Shown: positions 18,717 through 28,960 of the stretch, piece after piece
Layout of the letters: the number at the start of each line of letters is the position of its first letter
Position numbering within the stretch: position 1 is the first letter of the stretch
Source of the DNA: Aquimarina aquimarini
GTDB taxonomy: Bacteria; Bacteroidota; Bacteroidia; Flavobacteriales; Flavobacteriaceae
DNA length: 64,000 bases
Reading direction: 5' to 3'
Assembly: GCF_900299535.1 (NCBI RefSeq)
Contig: NZ_OMKE01000007.1
Location: forward strand, 69,501-133,500
Program-made: the position numbers and the translations under genes
The notes under the pieces: generated by a model
What the model was told of the DNA's origin: nothing
What the model saw: the letters and a program-made list of their open reading frames with translations, nothing else
The model's database searches: none

Positions 18717-20105
18717 TTATTGAAAAACAGTAGTCTTACCATCTAATAAATGACTTCCTTGTCTAGTTATCGCTTCTTGATATGAATCAGGATTAGATAC
18801 TCTTTCAGAAATAGGGTATAAGAACCTTCTAGGAATTACTCCTGATGGGTTAAGACCATTTGAACCTTCTGAGTTAGGAGTTAGATTTGGATATCCAGTT
18901 CTTTTATAATCATTCCATACTTCTATAGGAGTATTACCATACAAAGCTTTATACTTCTCAATAATTATTGCTTCGATATCAGCAGCTTCAGAACCTCCTA
19001 AAGTTATACCACTAGTGTAAACTGCTATAGATGGAGCAGAAACACCAATATATTCCATGTTAGCCTCAACTGCTGCTTTTAAGGCAGAAGTACCATCTTG
19101 ACCTTTACGTTCAAGAGCTTCAGCTTCTATAAACTTTAATTCTGCATAAGTCATAAGAAGACTTGGAGATTCAAAACGACCCCAGAATAAATCTTGATTA
19201 TCATTTTGATAAAATAAATCAGTAGTTCCTGATTTTACCATGTATTTACTTTTTCTTGGATCTCCATCCATAAAAGTAGAAAACTTAGGGTCAATCACCA
19301 TTGTTTCTGGTCTGTCTACACCAAAAAGAGCTAATGGGTTACCGCCATTTACTGTAGCTTCAAAATTAAATTGAGCTTGGTCGGCATTGCTTGACATTGC
19401 TTTAGCTATGGCAGCTAATGCTTTGTTATGAGCATCAGTGTCTACTTTAGTACGTTGGATATAATAACGAGCTTTTAATGCATAGGCAACTTTTGCCCAT
19501 TGATCATTAGTTAAGGTAACAAGACTTCCCTGAATTGGTAGTGCATCTTCAGCCTCTAAATCAACCACAGCTTCATCAAGTAATCTAAAAATTGATTCAA
19601 AAATCGATTCTTGAGTGTCATATTTAGGGAATAAGTTTTCTTCACCTTTAAATGCTTCAGTAAAAGGAGCATCACCCCAGCAATCTGTTACCATTCCTAG
19701 ATTAGCTGCTAAGTATATTTTAGCAATACCTCTACTATTTACACCTTCTATGTCAGAAGTCTTTTCTATGATCTGAACACAATCCCTCATAGAACCAGTA
19801 TAAATACCAGTATCCCAAAAGGCATCTGAATCACTTTCGTCTATTACATAGGTGGTATAACCAGCCTGTTGCGCATCTGCTCCTATCCATTGTTGCGTAA
19901 TAATACCAGATAGACGACCTAGTCCAGCAGTAATATTTCTATGAGATTGGGTTTGCATAATTGGCATAATCGCCTTTACAGGAACTATATCTTCTGTAGG
20001 ACGTGACGGATCATTATTTGTGTCGCCATATTCACATGATACTAGCATAGCTGCAGTAGCCATCATGAGAATAAAAACCTTGTTGATTTTATATGATATT
20101 TTCAT
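18717..20105 (-). CDS. susD: SusD/RagB-like outer-membrane lipoprotein (SusD-like_2 type)
   Basis: 462 residues with lipobox LVSC (Cys24). QSHRNITAGLGRLSGIITQQWIG and YTTYVIDESDSDAFWD fit the SusD-like_2 (PF12771) group rather than classical SusD. TPR-like helices include WAKVAYALKARYYIQR; the C-terminal region has YAELKFIEAEAL and a conserved PRRFLYPISE motif. The partner lid protein captures ligand above the SusC channel. It follows susC by 10 nt, so the two are cotranscribed. No glycoside hydrolase, peptidase or regulator lies beside it, so the substrate cannot be guessed. Confidence 0.92.
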   Translation of the reverse strand: MKISYKINKVFILMMATAAMLVSCEYGDTNNDPSRPTEDIVPVKAIMPIMQTQSHRNITAGLGRLSGIITQQWIGADAQQAGYTTYVIDESDSDAFWDTGIYTGSMRDCVQIIEKTSDIEGVNSRGIAKIYLAANLGMVTDCWGDAPFTEAFKGEENLFPKYDTQESIFESIFRLLDEAVVDLEAEDALPIQGSLVTLTNDQWAKVAYALKARYYIQRTKVDTDAHNKALAAIAKAMSSNADQAQFNFEATVNGGNPLALFGVDRPETMVIDPKFSTFMDGDPRKSKYMVKSGTTDLFYQNDNQDLFWGRFESPSLLMTYAELKFIEAEALERKGQDGTSALKAAVEANMEYIGVSAPSIAVYTSGITLGGSEAADIEAIIIEKYKALYGNTPIEVWNDYKRTGYPNLTPNSEGSNGLNPSGVIPRRFLYPISERVSNPDSYQEAITRQGSHLLDGKTTVFQ

Positions 20106-20115
20106 TTTTTACTTT

Positions 20116-23100
20116 TTAAAAGTTAAGTTTAAGTGAAACAGCATAACTTCTTGTATTAGGCTGGTTGAAGTATTCTAAACCAATACCATTAGAATCTCCT
20201 GTTAAGTTGGTTTCAGGGTCAACTCCAGGATAAGCAGTGTCTACCCATAAGTTTCTTCCAGACACTGTTAATGAACCAGAAGTAATAGGAGTTCCATTTA
20301 ATAATTTATCTCCAAAATTATAAGATAATGAAGCTTCTCTTAAACGTACCCATGAACCATCATATACATTATCTTCTGATACACCACCAAAACCATATTT
20401 AGTCCATCTGTTTACTCCTGTAGCATTATCTGCTAGAGCAACAGCACGAGTATTTGGTTGCCCAGTTGATTGTACAACACCATCAAATACATAATCAGTA
20501 ATTTCTCTTTGATCAGCGGTTTCTTGAGAAACTCCAAAGAAATCTAAGATACCACAAGTACCACACCAGATATCTCCACCTTCTCTAATATCAAATAAGA
20601 AAGATAAAGATAAGTTTTTATAAGATACAGTGTTTCTTATACCCGCTTGCCAATCTGGGATTGGATCTCCAATTACACCTGATTGTGGATCAACAATAGG
20701 GAAACCTTTGTCATCAATTTGGATATTACCACTATCATCTCTTAACCATTTGTTACCAAAAATAGCACCATAAGATTCTCCTGGTAATACTCTAGAAGAT
20801 GTAGATGTAAATCCAGCAAGGGTAAATGATTCTACTCCAGGAGCTAATTCAACTACCTCAGTAGTATATGAGGTCCAGTTTACATCAATATTCCATGAGA
20901 AATCATCTGTACGAACAGGGTTAAAGTTGGCGCCTATTTCAAAACCTTTGTTTTCAATCTTACCAACATTAGTGTTTCGCCCGTTAAATCCTGAAGATGG
21001 AGCAACGTCTACTGCAAAAACTTGCCCTGTTGTCTCTTTGGTATAGTAAGTTAAATCTAAACCTACTCTTGAATTAAAAAATTTCAATTCTCCACCAACT
21101 TCTAATTCAGTTGTTTCTTCAGGTTGAATTTGATTACTTCCAGATTCTCCATCTCTTTCTAAAGCAACAGCTCCAAATAGAGGGAAGGTGTTAGGACTAC
21201 CATTTATAAAACCATCACCTCCAGCTTCACCAGCTTCAAAAAACGTTTTTGATGCATAGATAGGAGCGTCATTACCAGTTTTACCATAAGAAGCTCTTAA
21301 CTTACTATAGTTTACTATGTCACTTTCATAAAGCTCACTAAGTACAAAACTTGCACCCACACTATATGATAAGAAGTCATTGCTGTCTACAGGAAGTGTA
21401 GAAGACCAGTCATTTCTAGCTCTACCCGTAACAAAGAAAGTGTCATTGTAACCAAACTTAAGTTCTCCAAAAACAGCATCTGTTTTCTTTCTGAAAATAT
21501 CTACATCATTTATTTGAGTAGATGAGTTTGATACATCAAAGAATCCAGGGATAGTAAGACCATCAGCCTGTACATTTCTTCTAAGGTAATCATTAGAATA
21601 GTTTTCATATCCTAATAAACCATTGAATGTTAGTTTTTCTGAAATATCTTTATTGAATAAAGCTAAAAAGTTAGCTGTGATATCTTCGTTGAAAACAGCA
21701 TCGTCAAATACACGACCTGTACGGTTAGAAGCAGAATTTAAATCAAATGCTGATTTTCTTACGTCACTATATCTGTCATAAGCATATCTACCTTGTAGTG
21801 TTAACCAATCCATTGGTCTGTACTCAAAAGAAAATCTACCTGTAAACCTATTAACATCATCAGTAGCAGGGTTTTTAGAAACAGTCCAGTATGGGTTGTC
21901 ATATACACCAGCTCTATAACTTCTTTGTGAACCATCACTAAGTTCGTAAACATCAGTAACTCCAACAGCACTTCTTCCTGTTAATCCATTACCATTGTCA
22001 AAAGTTGGTGTAGTTCTTAATAAACCTAGCATAATACCAGATATATTAGAACCTCTTTGTACTCTTACACCACCTGAATTTACAAATGAACCACTTGCAG
22101 ATATTTCAAATTTATCAGAAAGATCAGCAGTTATGTCAGCTCTAAAAGAGTTTTTTCCAAACTCTTCTGTTGGAGCAACTCCTGTTTGATCAAGTTTTCC
22201 AGCAGATAGATAATATCTTACACTTTCTGTTCCACCTCTTACAGATACGTTCAGATCAGTTAATAAACCTTTTACAAAGAAATCATAATGATCATATGTT
22301 TCGGCAGCTCTTCCATTACCATCTCCAGTAGGAACAAGTGCACCAAATCTGTGGAAAGGATAGCTAGAATCTCCATCATACTCTAAAGTAGAAACTCTAG
22401 GTCCCCAACTAGGGCCGTTAAAAGATTCAGGTCCTCTATATACTCCATTTGCACCTTGCGCAAATTCTCTTTGAAGTTCTGGGACTTGTGTTATTTCACT
22501 CATCTGAACAGTAGAACTAACCGATACAGTTGGAGCTCCTGTTTTACCTTTCTTAGTAGTAATGATTACAACACCATTTGCAGCTCTTAGACCATAAAGG
22601 GTTTGTGCAGCAATACCTTTAAGTATAGATATGCTTGCAATATCATTTTGGTTAATATCAATAGCTCTATTTGATTGGTCAACACCATTTGTTGCATTAC
22701 CAACACTAGAGTTATCAATAGGAACACCATCAACAATGAAAAGAGGAGAGTTACTTCTTGTGATAGAAGTATTTCCTCGAATTCTGATGTTTGCAGATGC
22801 ACCAACAGAACCAGAAGAACTAACTACAGAAACCCCTGGGGCTTTTGCTGTAAGAGAGCTTACAAGGTTTACTTCTCCTGAGTTTTCAATTTCATCATCT
22901 GCCACTGTTGCGATAGCGTAACTTAGGGATTTTGGTTTTGCCTTTATCCCTTGTGCAGTAACGACAACTTCTTCCAATTCAGAAGCTGAAGCTGCTAATC
23001 GAATGTTTATTGAGGTGTTATCCCCAATAACGACATCTTTTGTCTCAAAACCAACATAACTAAATGATAATACAGCTCCTCTGTTCGCAGTAAGAGTATA

Positions 23101-23280
23101 GTTACCATCAAAATCGGTTTGAGTTCCGTTTGCTGTAGATTTTACAACAACATTAACTCCAGGAAGAGGTAACCCTTTATCATCGGTTACAGTTCCTGAA
23201 ATCGTTTTTTCTTGTGCAAAAGTGAATTGCACAACAAACGCTAGTAGTAGCGTTAGAATTCCACTAAACTTTGTTCTCAT
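20116..23280 (-). CDS. susC: SusC/RagA family TonB-linked outer-membrane transporter
   Basis: 1054 residues. A signal peptide (to about AQ23) is followed by a carboxypeptidase-regulatory-like domain (TISGTVTDDKGLPLPGVNV, about 24-110), then the plug (about 120-230) with LTAKAPGVSVVSSSG, IRIRGNTSI, PLFIVDGVPI and LYGLRAANGVVIITTKKG. The remaining residues form the beta-barrel, ending in YAVSLKLNF with the C-terminal aromatic residue that outer-membrane barrels use for BAM insertion. It imports a ligand with SusD using TonB energy. No anti-sigma or sigma gene precedes it. The 611-bp upstream gap is shared with rpsL. Confidence 0.95.
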   Translation of the reverse strand: MRTKFSGILTLLLAFVVQFTFAQEKTISGTVTDDKGLPLPGVNVVVKSTANGTQTDFDGNYTLTANRGAVLSFSYVGFETKDVVIGDNTSINIRLAASASELEEVVVTAQGIKAKPKSLSYAIATVADDEIENSGEVNLVSSLTAKAPGVSVVSSSGSVGASANIRIRGNTSITRSNSPLFIVDGVPIDNSSVGNATNGVDQSNRAIDINQNDIASISILKGIAAQTLYGLRAANGVVIITTKKGKTGAPTVSVSSTVQMSEITQVPELQREFAQGANGVYRGPESFNGPSWGPRVSTLEYDGDSSYPFHRFGALVPTGDGNGRAAETYDHYDFFVKGLLTDLNVSVRGGTESVRYYLSAGKLDQTGVAPTEEFGKNSFRADITADLSDKFEISASGSFVNSGGVRVQRGSNISGIMLGLLRTTPTFDNGNGLTGRSAVGVTDVYELSDGSQRSYRAGVYDNPYWTVSKNPATDDVNRFTGRFSFEYRPMDWLTLQGRYAYDRYSDVRKSAFDLNSASNRTGRVFDDAVFNEDITANFLALFNKDISEKLTFNGLLGYENYSNDYLRRNVQADGLTIPGFFDVSNSSTQINDVDIFRKKTDAVFGELKFGYNDTFFVTGRARNDWSSTLPVDSNDFLSYSVGASFVLSELYESDIVNYSKLRASYGKTGNDAPIYASKTFFEAGEAGGDGFINGSPNTFPLFGAVALERDGESGSNQIQPEETTELEVGGELKFFNSRVGLDLTYYTKETTGQVFAVDVAPSSGFNGRNTNVGKIENKGFEIGANFNPVRTDDFSWNIDVNWTSYTTEVVELAPGVESFTLAGFTSTSSRVLPGESYGAIFGNKWLRDDSGNIQIDDKGFPIVDPQSGVIGDPIPDWQAGIRNTVSYKNLSLSFLFDIREGGDIWCGTCGILDFFGVSQETADQREITDYVFDGVVQSTGQPNTRAVALADNATGVNRWTKYGFGGVSEDNVYDGSWVRLREASLSYNFGDKLLNGTPITSGSLTVSGRNLWVDTAYPGVDPETNLTGDSNGIGLEYFNQPNTRSYAVSLKLNF

Positions 23281-23804
23281 TTTACAATTTATTTGAATTA
23301 GCCAGTTCCAAAAATCATAATAATATCTTTATAAAACAACTTTTTACCATTAAAATTTAAAATTGAAGCATAGCTCTGTGCTTAAATTATATGGTGTTAA
23401 AATATGGATTAGAGGGTTGTGTTTTTATTGCTTGAATAAAAGGTAAGTGTCAGATAGTGAATTGTTTCTTTAATGTTTCTTTTGAGATTTTTTTATCACT
23501 GATAATAGAGAGAGTTTATGATTGATTATAGCTACAAAAAAAATATTTTTTTCTTGTGAATTTTATGTTAAATTAATGAAGTGTTGTTTTTAGGTTATTG
23601 TTTTGGGGTGATTTAGTGTTTAAGTTTAGTGTCTTTGTTAGGTGGTGCATGTGTCTAAGTTTTCATGAGAAGGTAATGGTTCGAAGTTGTTTTTATTGAA
23701 ATGTGTTTTAGTGTTTTTTTTGAATTTTTTATGATAAATAAATGTCTTTTGGTCTAGTTGATTTAAAGCTGTTGTTTAAATATATAAAAATTAATCTCTT
23801 AGGA
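23281..23804. other. Long AT-rich gap between divergent susC and rpsL
   Basis: Mostly AT-rich DNA with T-runs. I found no exact TAnnTTTG box on the minus strand for susC and no convincing ORF. The reading frame that runs into rpsL from 23742 is an artefact of an open frame. Confidence 0.4.
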
Positions 23805-23835
23805 TTTGATTTGCTGGAAAATATTTCTACCTTTG
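23805..23835 (+). promoter_or_regulatory. Promoter of the ribosomal superoperon
   Basis: TTTG at 23805-23808, exactly 19 bp, then TACCTTTG at 23828-23835 match the Bacteroidota housekeeping consensus (TTTG, about 19-21 bp, TAnnTTTG). Transcription would start near 23842, giving a 5' UTR of about 50 nt before rpsL. Confidence 0.8.
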
Positions 23836-23891
23836 CACCCCCTTTAAAATGGGAAAATTTAAAATTTTTAATATATAGTGTAAAGCAAATT

Positions 23892-24266
23892 ATGCCAACA
23901 ATTTCACAATTAGTAAGAAAAGGTAGAGCCAAAATAACTAAGAAGAGTAAATCGGCTGCTTTGGATTCGTGCCCGCAACGCCGCGGTGTTTGTACGCGTG
24001 TTTATACCACTACACCAAAAAAACCTAACTCAGCTATGCGTAAAGTAGCTCGTGTTAGATTAACAAATGGTAAAGAGGTAAATGCGTATATCGGTGGTGA
24101 AGGTCACAATCTCCAGGAGCACTCGATAGTATTAGTTAGAGGTGGAAGGGTAAAAGATTTACCAGGAGTTAGATATCACATTGTTCGTGGAGCCTTAGAC
24201 ACCGCTGGTGTTGAAGGAAGAACGCAGCGTAGATCTAAGTATGGTGCAAAACGCCCTAAGAAGTAA
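23892..24266 (+). CDS. rpsL: 30S ribosomal protein S12
   Basis: 124 residues from the ATG of [12 protein letters not shown]. An in-frame extension of 50 codons exists but would begin upstream of the predicted promoter, so it is rejected. The decoding-centre loop [13 protein letters not shown] has the Lys linked to streptomycin response, and [24 protein letters not shown] is the second conserved loop. First gene of the superoperon; rpsG follows after 24 nt. Confidence 0.98.
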   Translation: MPTISQLVRKGRAKITKKSKSAALDSCPQRRGVCTRVYTTTPKKPNSAMRKVARVRLTNGKEVNAYIGGEGHNLQEHSIVLVRGGRVKDLPGVRYHIVRGALDTAGVEGRTQRRSKYGAKRPKK

Positions 24267-24290
24267 TTAAAAAAACTTTAAGAATAAGAC

Positions 24291-24767
24291 ATGAGAAAAA
24301 GAAAGGCTAAAAAAAGACCGATTTTGCCAGATCCACGTTTTAACGATCAATTAGTGACTCGTTTTGTAAACATGATGATGTGGGATGGTAAAAAATCGAC
24401 TGCTTTCAGAATATTCTATGATGCTATAGATATTGTAGAAGAGAAAAAACAAAATGAAGAGAAAACAGCTTTAGAAATGTGGAAAGACGCATTGTCTAAT
24501 GTGATGCCTCACGTAGAAGTACGAAGTCGTCGTGTTGGAGGAGCTACTTTTCAGATTCCTAACCCAATCAGGCCAGATCGTAAAATATCTACTGCTATGA
24601 AGTGGTTGATTCAGTTTTCACGAAAAAGAAATGAGAAGTCCATGGCTCAAAAACTTGCTGCAGAAATTATAGCTGCAGAAAAAGAAGAAGGAGCTGCTGT
24701 TAAGAAAAGAGTAGACACTCATAAGATGGCTGAAGCAAATAAAGCATTCTCACACTTTAGATTTTAA
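24291..24767 (+). CDS. rpsG: 30S ribosomal protein S7
   Basis: 158 residues. Primary binder that organises the 30S head. Conserved [15 protein letters not shown] start, [15 protein letters not shown], the [14 protein letters not shown] beta-hairpin and the final [15 protein letters not shown] are visible. It lies between rpsL and fusA as in the classical str operon; fusA starts 10 nt after its stop. In E. coli S7 represses this operon by binding between rpsL and rpsG, but the 24-nt spacer here has no visible structure. Confidence 0.98.
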   Translation: MRKRKAKKRPILPDPRFNDQLVTRFVNMMMWDGKKSTAFRIFYDAIDIVEEKKQNEEKTALEMWKDALSNVMPHVEVRSRRVGGATFQIPNPIRPDRKISTAMKWLIQFSRKRNEKSMAQKLAAEIIAAEKEEGAAVKKRVDTHKMAEANKAFSHFRF

Positions 24768-24777
24768 TCATTAAGAA

Positions 24778-26904
24778 ATGGCTAGAGATTTAAAATATAC
24801 TAGAAATATAGGTATTGCTGCACATATTGATGCAGGAAAAACTACAACTACAGAGCGTATTCTTTATTATACGGGAGTAAGTCATAAAATTGGAGAAGTG
24901 CATGATGGTGCTGCTACAATGGACTGGATGGAGCAAGAGCAAGAACGTGGTATTACTATTACTTCTGCTGCTACAACTTGTGAGTGGAAATTCCCAACTG
25001 AGAATGGTAAGCCTGTAGATGATACAAAAGGATATCACTTTAATATTATTGATACACCAGGTCACGTTGATTTTACTGTAGAGGTAAATCGTTCGTTGAG
25101 AGTGTTAGATGGGTTGGTTTTCTTGTTTAGTGCTGTTGATGGGGTAGAACCGCAATCAGAGACTAACTGGAGGCTTGCTGATAACTATAAAGTGCCAAGA
25201 ATTGGATTTGTTAATAAAATGGACCGTCAAGGATCTAATTTTATGGCAGTATGCCAACAGGTAAAAGATATGTTAGGGTCTAATGCGGTTCCTATCGTTA
25301 TGAATATAGGTGATGAAGCAGACTTTAAAGGAATTGTAGATTTAGTTAAGAATCGTGCTATAGTTTGGCATGATGAAACACAAGGGTCTACTTTTGATAT
25401 TGTTGATATTCCTGAAGAACTTAAGGAAGAGGCAAAAGAACTACGTGGTAAACTTATTGAAGAGGTTGCTGCCTATGATGAGAATTTGCTTGAAAAATTC
25501 ATGGAAGATGAGGATTCTATTACTGAAGAAGAAGTGCATGCTGCTCTTCGTGCTGCTGTAATGGATATGTCTATTATTCCTATGATATGTGGTTCTGCGT
25601 TTAAGAATAAAGGAGTTCAGTTTCTGTTAGATGCTGTATGTCGTTATTTACCTTCACCAACTGATAAAGATGGTATTGTAGGGATAAACCCAAATACAGA
25701 TGAGGAAGAATTGCGTAAACCAGATGTGAAAGAACCGTTTTCGGCATTAGCATTTAAGATTGCAACAGATCCTTTTGTAGGAAGGTTGGCTTTCTTTAGA
25801 GCATATTCTGGTCGTTTAAATGCAGGTTCTTATATTTTGAATAACCGTTCAGGGAAAAAAGAACGTATTTCTCGTATTTATCAGATGCATTCTAATAAGC
25901 AAAATGCAATAGAATATATAGAGGCTGGTGATATTGGTGCAGCTGTTGGTTTTAAGGATATTAAAACTGGAGACACCATGACTGATGAAAAGAATCCTAT
26001 TGTTTTAGAATCAATGGATTTCCCTGATCCAGTAATTGGTATTGCGGTGGAGCCAAAAACTAAAGCTGATGTAGATAAATTAGGGATGTCTTTGGCTAAA
26101 TTGGCAGAAGAAGATCCAACATTTACTGTTAGAACAGATGAATCTTCTGGGCAAACTATTATATCAGGAATGGGAGAGCTTCACTTAGATATTATTGTAG
26201 ATCGTTTAAGGCGTGAGTTTAAGGTAGAAGTTAATCAAGGTCAGCCACAGGTTGAGTATAAAGAAGCTATTACTGCTGTAGCAGATCACAGAGAGGTTTA
26301 TAAGAAGCAATCTGGTGGTCGTGGTAAGTTCGCGGATATCGTGTTTACTATTGAGCCTGCAGATGAAGGACATGAAGGGCTTCAATTTGAATCTACAATC
26401 AAAGGAGGTAATGTACCTAAGGAATTTATACCTTCTATTGAGAAAGGATTTAAAATGGCAATGCAAAATGGTCCATTAGCTGGATACGAAGTTGATTCTG
26501 TAAAAGTAACTTTGAAAGATGGTTCTTATCACGATGTGGATTCGGATCAATTATCTTTCGAATTAGCTGCTAAATTAGGTTTTAAGAATTCAGCAAAAGC
26601 TGCTAAAGCCGTGATTATGGAGCCGATTATGAAGTTAGAAGTTATCACTCCTGAGGAAAATATGGGTGATATCGTAGGTGATCTTAATCGACGTAGAGGG
26701 CAAGTAAGTGATATGGGTGACCGTGCAGGTGCAAAGACTGTTAAGGCAACCGTTCCGCTTTCTGAAATGTTTGGATATGTAACAACATTGAGAACATTGT
26801 CATCTGGTAGAGCAACGTCTACAATGGAATTCTCTCACTATGCAGAAACTCCTTCTAATATTTCAGAAGAAGTAATTGCTGCTGCTAAAGGAGTTAACGC
26901 TTAA
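24778..26904 (+). CDS. fusA: Elongation factor G
   Basis: 708 residues. G1 AHIDAGKT (15-22), G2 region [12 protein letters not shown]3 DTPGHVDFT and G4 NKMDRQG are intact, followed by domains II-V with [18 protein letters not shown] and the C-terminal [13 protein letters not shown]. It catalyses ribosomal translocation and, with RRF, recycling. The absence of tuf after fusA and direct linkage to rpsJ is the usual Bacteroidota arrangement. Confidence 0.98.
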   Translation: MARDLKYTRNIGIAAHIDAGKTTTTERILYYTGVSHKIGEVHDGAATMDWMEQEQERGITITSAATTCEWKFPTENGKPVDDTKGYHFNIIDTPGHVDFTVEVNRSLRVLDGLVFLFSAVDGVEPQSETNWRLADNYKVPRIGFVNKMDRQGSNFMAVCQQVKDMLGSNAVPIVMNIGDEADFKGIVDLVKNRAIVWHDETQGSTFDIVDIPEELKEEAKELRGKLIEEVAAYDENLLEKFMEDEDSITEEEVHAALRAAVMDMSIIPMICGSAFKNKGVQFLLDAVCRYLPSPTDKDGIVGINPNTDEEELRKPDVKEPFSALAFKIATDPFVGRLAFFRAYSGRLNAGSYILNNRSGKKERISRIYQMHSNKQNAIEYIEAGDIGAAVGFKDIKTGDTMTDEKNPIVLESMDFPDPVIGIAVEPKTKADVDKLGMSLAKLAEEDPTFTVRTDESSGQTIISGMGELHLDIIVDRLRREFKVEVNQGQPQVEYKEAITAVADHREVYKKQSGGRGKFADIVFTIEPADEGHEGLQFESTIKGGNVPKEFIPSIEKGFKMAMQNGPLAGYEVDSVKVTLKDGSYHDVDSDQLSFELAAKLGFKNSAKAAKAVIMEPIMKLEVITPEENMGDIVGDLNRRRGQVSDMGDRAGAKTVKATVPLSEMFGYVTTLRTLSSGRATSTMEFSHYAETPSNISEEVIAAAKGVNA

Positions 26905-26915
26905 TTATTACAGAA

Positions 26916-27221
26916 ATGAGTCAAAAAATTAGAATAAAACTAAAATCTTACGATCATAACTTGGTAGATAAGTCTGCTGAGAAAATTGTAAAGACTGTAA
27001 AGAGTACTGGTGCTGTAGTAACTGGGCCAATTCCTTTACCAACACATAAGAAGATTTTTACTGTGCTACGTTCTCCGCACGTAAATAAGAAGTCTAGAGA
27101 GCAATTTCAATTGAGTTCTTATAAAAGGCTATTGGATATATATAGCTCGTCTTCAAAAACGATTGATGCGTTGATGAAGCTTGAGTTACCAAGTGGAGTT
27201 GAAGTGGAGATCAAAGTTTGA
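26916..27221 (+). CDS. rpsJ: 30S ribosomal protein S10
   Basis: 101 residues, normal length. [21 protein letters not shown] and [28 protein letters not shown] are diagnostic. S10 (NusE) also takes part in antitermination. It sits 11 nt after fusA, so it belongs to the str block, and is separated from rplC by the longest spacer in the superoperon. Confidence 0.98.
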   Translation: MSQKIRIKLKSYDHNLVDKSAEKIVKTVKSTGAVVTGPIPLPTHKKIFTVLRSPHVNKKSREQFQLSSYKRLLDIYSSSSKTIDALMKLELPSGVEVEIKV

Positions 27222-27233
27222 TATGACTTTGAG

Positions 27234-27336
27234 GTAAGCAGTAAAACTTACGATAAAATGTCCTGCGCTGTATGCAAAGGAAAAACGGCAAAAAAATACA
27301 TTCAGGGTTGAACGTGTTTTGACCCTGTTTTTTTGC
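27234..27336 (+). promoter_or_regulatory. Structured spacer before rplC (possible r-protein leader)
   Basis: Two elements in the 187-nt spacer. First, a small GTAAG/CTTAC hairpin at 27234-27251. Second, a nested hairpin: outer arms GC-A7 (27288-27296) and T7-GC (27328-27336), inner arms CAGGGT (27303-27308) and ACCCTG (27322-27327). The T7 could act as the U-run of a terminator when the inner stem forms alone, so an attenuator is possible. No promoter box is obvious in the spacer. Confidence 0.55.
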
Positions 27337-27408
27337 AAATAAATTAAAGTGTGTTGAAAAGTTAATGTTTCAATACAGAATTAGTAAATCATTAATAAAT
27401 AATTAAAT

Positions 27409-28026
27409 ATGTCTGGGTTAATAGGAAAAAAGATCGGTATGACCAGCATCTTCGATGAGAATGGAAAAAACATTCCATGTACAGTAATCGAAGCTGGACC
27501 ATGCGTGGTTACCCAAGTCAGAACTAAAGAAGTTGACGGCTATGAAGCTATTCAGCTTGGTTTCGATGACAAAGCGGACAAAAATGCTACTAAAGCGGCT
27601 TTAGGTCACTTTAAGAAAGCAGGAACTGTTGCAAAACGTAAAGTTGTTGAATTCAAAAGTTTTGATGAGGAGCACAAATTAGGAGATACAGTAACAGTAG
27701 AGTATTTTGCTGAAGGAGAATTTGTTGATGTGTCAGCAACTTCAAAAGGTAAAGGTTTTCAAGGGGTTGTAAAGAGACATAACTTTGGTGGTGTGGGTCA
27801 AGCAACTCATGGTCAGCATAACCGTTTAAGAGCTCCTGGTTCTATAGGTGCTGCATCTTATCCTGCAAGAGTTTTCAAAGGAATGAAAATGGCAGGAAGA
27901 ATGGGTGGAGAAAAAGTAAAAATTCAAAACTTAAGAGTATTAAAAGTAGTTCCTGAAAAGAATTTACTTGTTGTGAAAGGGTGTGTTCCTGGACATAAAA
28001 ACGCTTATGTAACTATTCAGAAGTAA
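27409..28026 (+). CDS. rplC: 50S ribosomal protein L3
   Basis: 205 residues. [20 protein letters not shown] start and the loop [27 protein letters not shown] reaching toward the peptidyl-transferase centre are typical. First gene of the S10-type block. Its stop overlaps the rplD start (TAATG), giving translational coupling. Confidence 0.98.
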   Translation: MSGLIGKKIGMTSIFDENGKNIPCTVIEAGPCVVTQVRTKEVDGYEAIQLGFDDKADKNATKAALGHFKKAGTVAKRKVVEFKSFDEEHKLGDTVTVEYFAEGEFVDVSATSKGKGFQGVVKRHNFGGVGQATHGQHNRLRAPGSIGAASYPARVFKGMKMAGRMGGEKVKIQNLRVLKVVPEKNLLVVKGCVPGHKNAYVTIQK

Positions 28027-28655
28027 TGAAAGTAGCGGTAATTGATATAAACGGAAAAGAAACAGGAAGAAAGGCAGACCTTTCTGAAGCTGTTTTTGGT
28101 ATAGAACCAAATGATCATGCTGTGTACTTAGATGTGAAGCAATACTTGGCAAATCAACGTCAAGGAACTCACAAGGCTAAGGAGCGTGCAGAGATTACAG
28201 GTAGTACTAGAAAGATAAAAAAACAAAAAGGAACAGGTACTGCCAGAGCAGGTAGTATTAAGTCTCCTGTGTTTAAAGGTGGAGGTAGAATTTTTGGTCC
28301 TAGACCACGTAGCTACTCTTTTAAATTAAACAAGAACTTAAAAAGATTGGCTAGAAAATCTGCTTTAAGTATCAAGGCAAATGATAAGGCAATTACGGTT
28401 GTTGAAGATTTTAGTTTTGACACGATAAAGACAAAGAATTTTACAGCTATTTTGAAGTCTTTAGGGCTAGAAAACAAAAAATCTTTGTTTGTGTTGGCAG
28501 AGTCGAATAAAAATGTATATTTGTCGTCACGCAATTTGAAAAGTTCAGAAGTTATAACTAGCTCAGAATTAAGTACTTATAAAATTCTTAATGCAGGTAG
28601 TTTAGTGCTTTTGGAAAGTTCTTTGAAAGGAATTGAAACGAATTTAAGTAAATAG
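28026..28655 (+). CDS. rplD: 50S ribosomal protein L4
   Basis: 209 residues. [33 protein letters not shown] is the tunnel-lining loop and [13 protein letters not shown] follows. In E. coli L4 also represses the S10 operon by binding its leader; the structured spacer before rplC would be the equivalent place here, which is inference. One-base overlap with rplC. Confidence 0.97.
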   Translation: MKVAVIDINGKETGRKADLSEAVFGIEPNDHAVYLDVKQYLANQRQGTHKAKERAEITGSTRKIKKQKGTGTARAGSIKSPVFKGGGRIFGPRPRSYSFKLNKNLKRLARKSALSIKANDKAITVVEDFSFDTIKTKNFTAILKSLGLENKKSLFVLAESNKNVYLSSRNLKSSEVITSSELSTYKILNAGSLVLLESSLKGIETNLSK

Positions 28656-28660
28656 AAGCC

Positions 28661-28951
28661 ATGAGTATCTTAATAAAACCTATTATTACAGAAAAGGCTA
28701 CTACAGATAGTGAGGTGTTTAATCGCTATGGATTTGTAGTAGATAAAAAAGCGAATAAGGTAGAGATCAAAAAAGCAGTTGAAGCTGCTTATGGTGTATC
28801 TGTTACTAAAGTTCGAACAATAAATGTCCGCCCAGACCGTAATACTCGTTATACAAAAACAGGTATGGTTACTGGTAAAACGAATGCTTATAAGAAAGCA
28901 ATTGTACAGGTGGCGGAAGGTGAAGTAATTGATTTATATAGTAATCTTTAA
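28661..28951 (+). CDS. rplW: 50S ribosomal protein L23
   Basis: 96 residues. IIKPIITEKAT-type start (ILIKPIITEKATTDSE), NRYGFVVDKKANKVEIKKAVE and the C-terminal KKAIVQVAEG are typical. L23 sits at the tunnel exit and docks trigger factor and SRP. It starts 5 nt after rplD. Confidence 0.97.
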   Translation: MSILIKPIITEKATTDSEVFNRYGFVVDKKANKVEIKKAVEAAYGVSVTKVRTINVRPDRNTRYTKTGMVTGKTNAYKKAIVQVAEGEVIDLYSNL

Positions 28952-28960
28952 GACTAAAAA

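Noticed and set aside
22587-22921. Overlapping open frames on both strands inside susC
   Set aside because: They lie in the conserved plug-coding part of susC and have no independent signals.
23742-23891. 50-codon N-terminal extension of rpsL
   Set aside because: It starts upstream of the predicted promoter, is unrelated to S12, and the [12 protein letters not shown] start is the conserved one.
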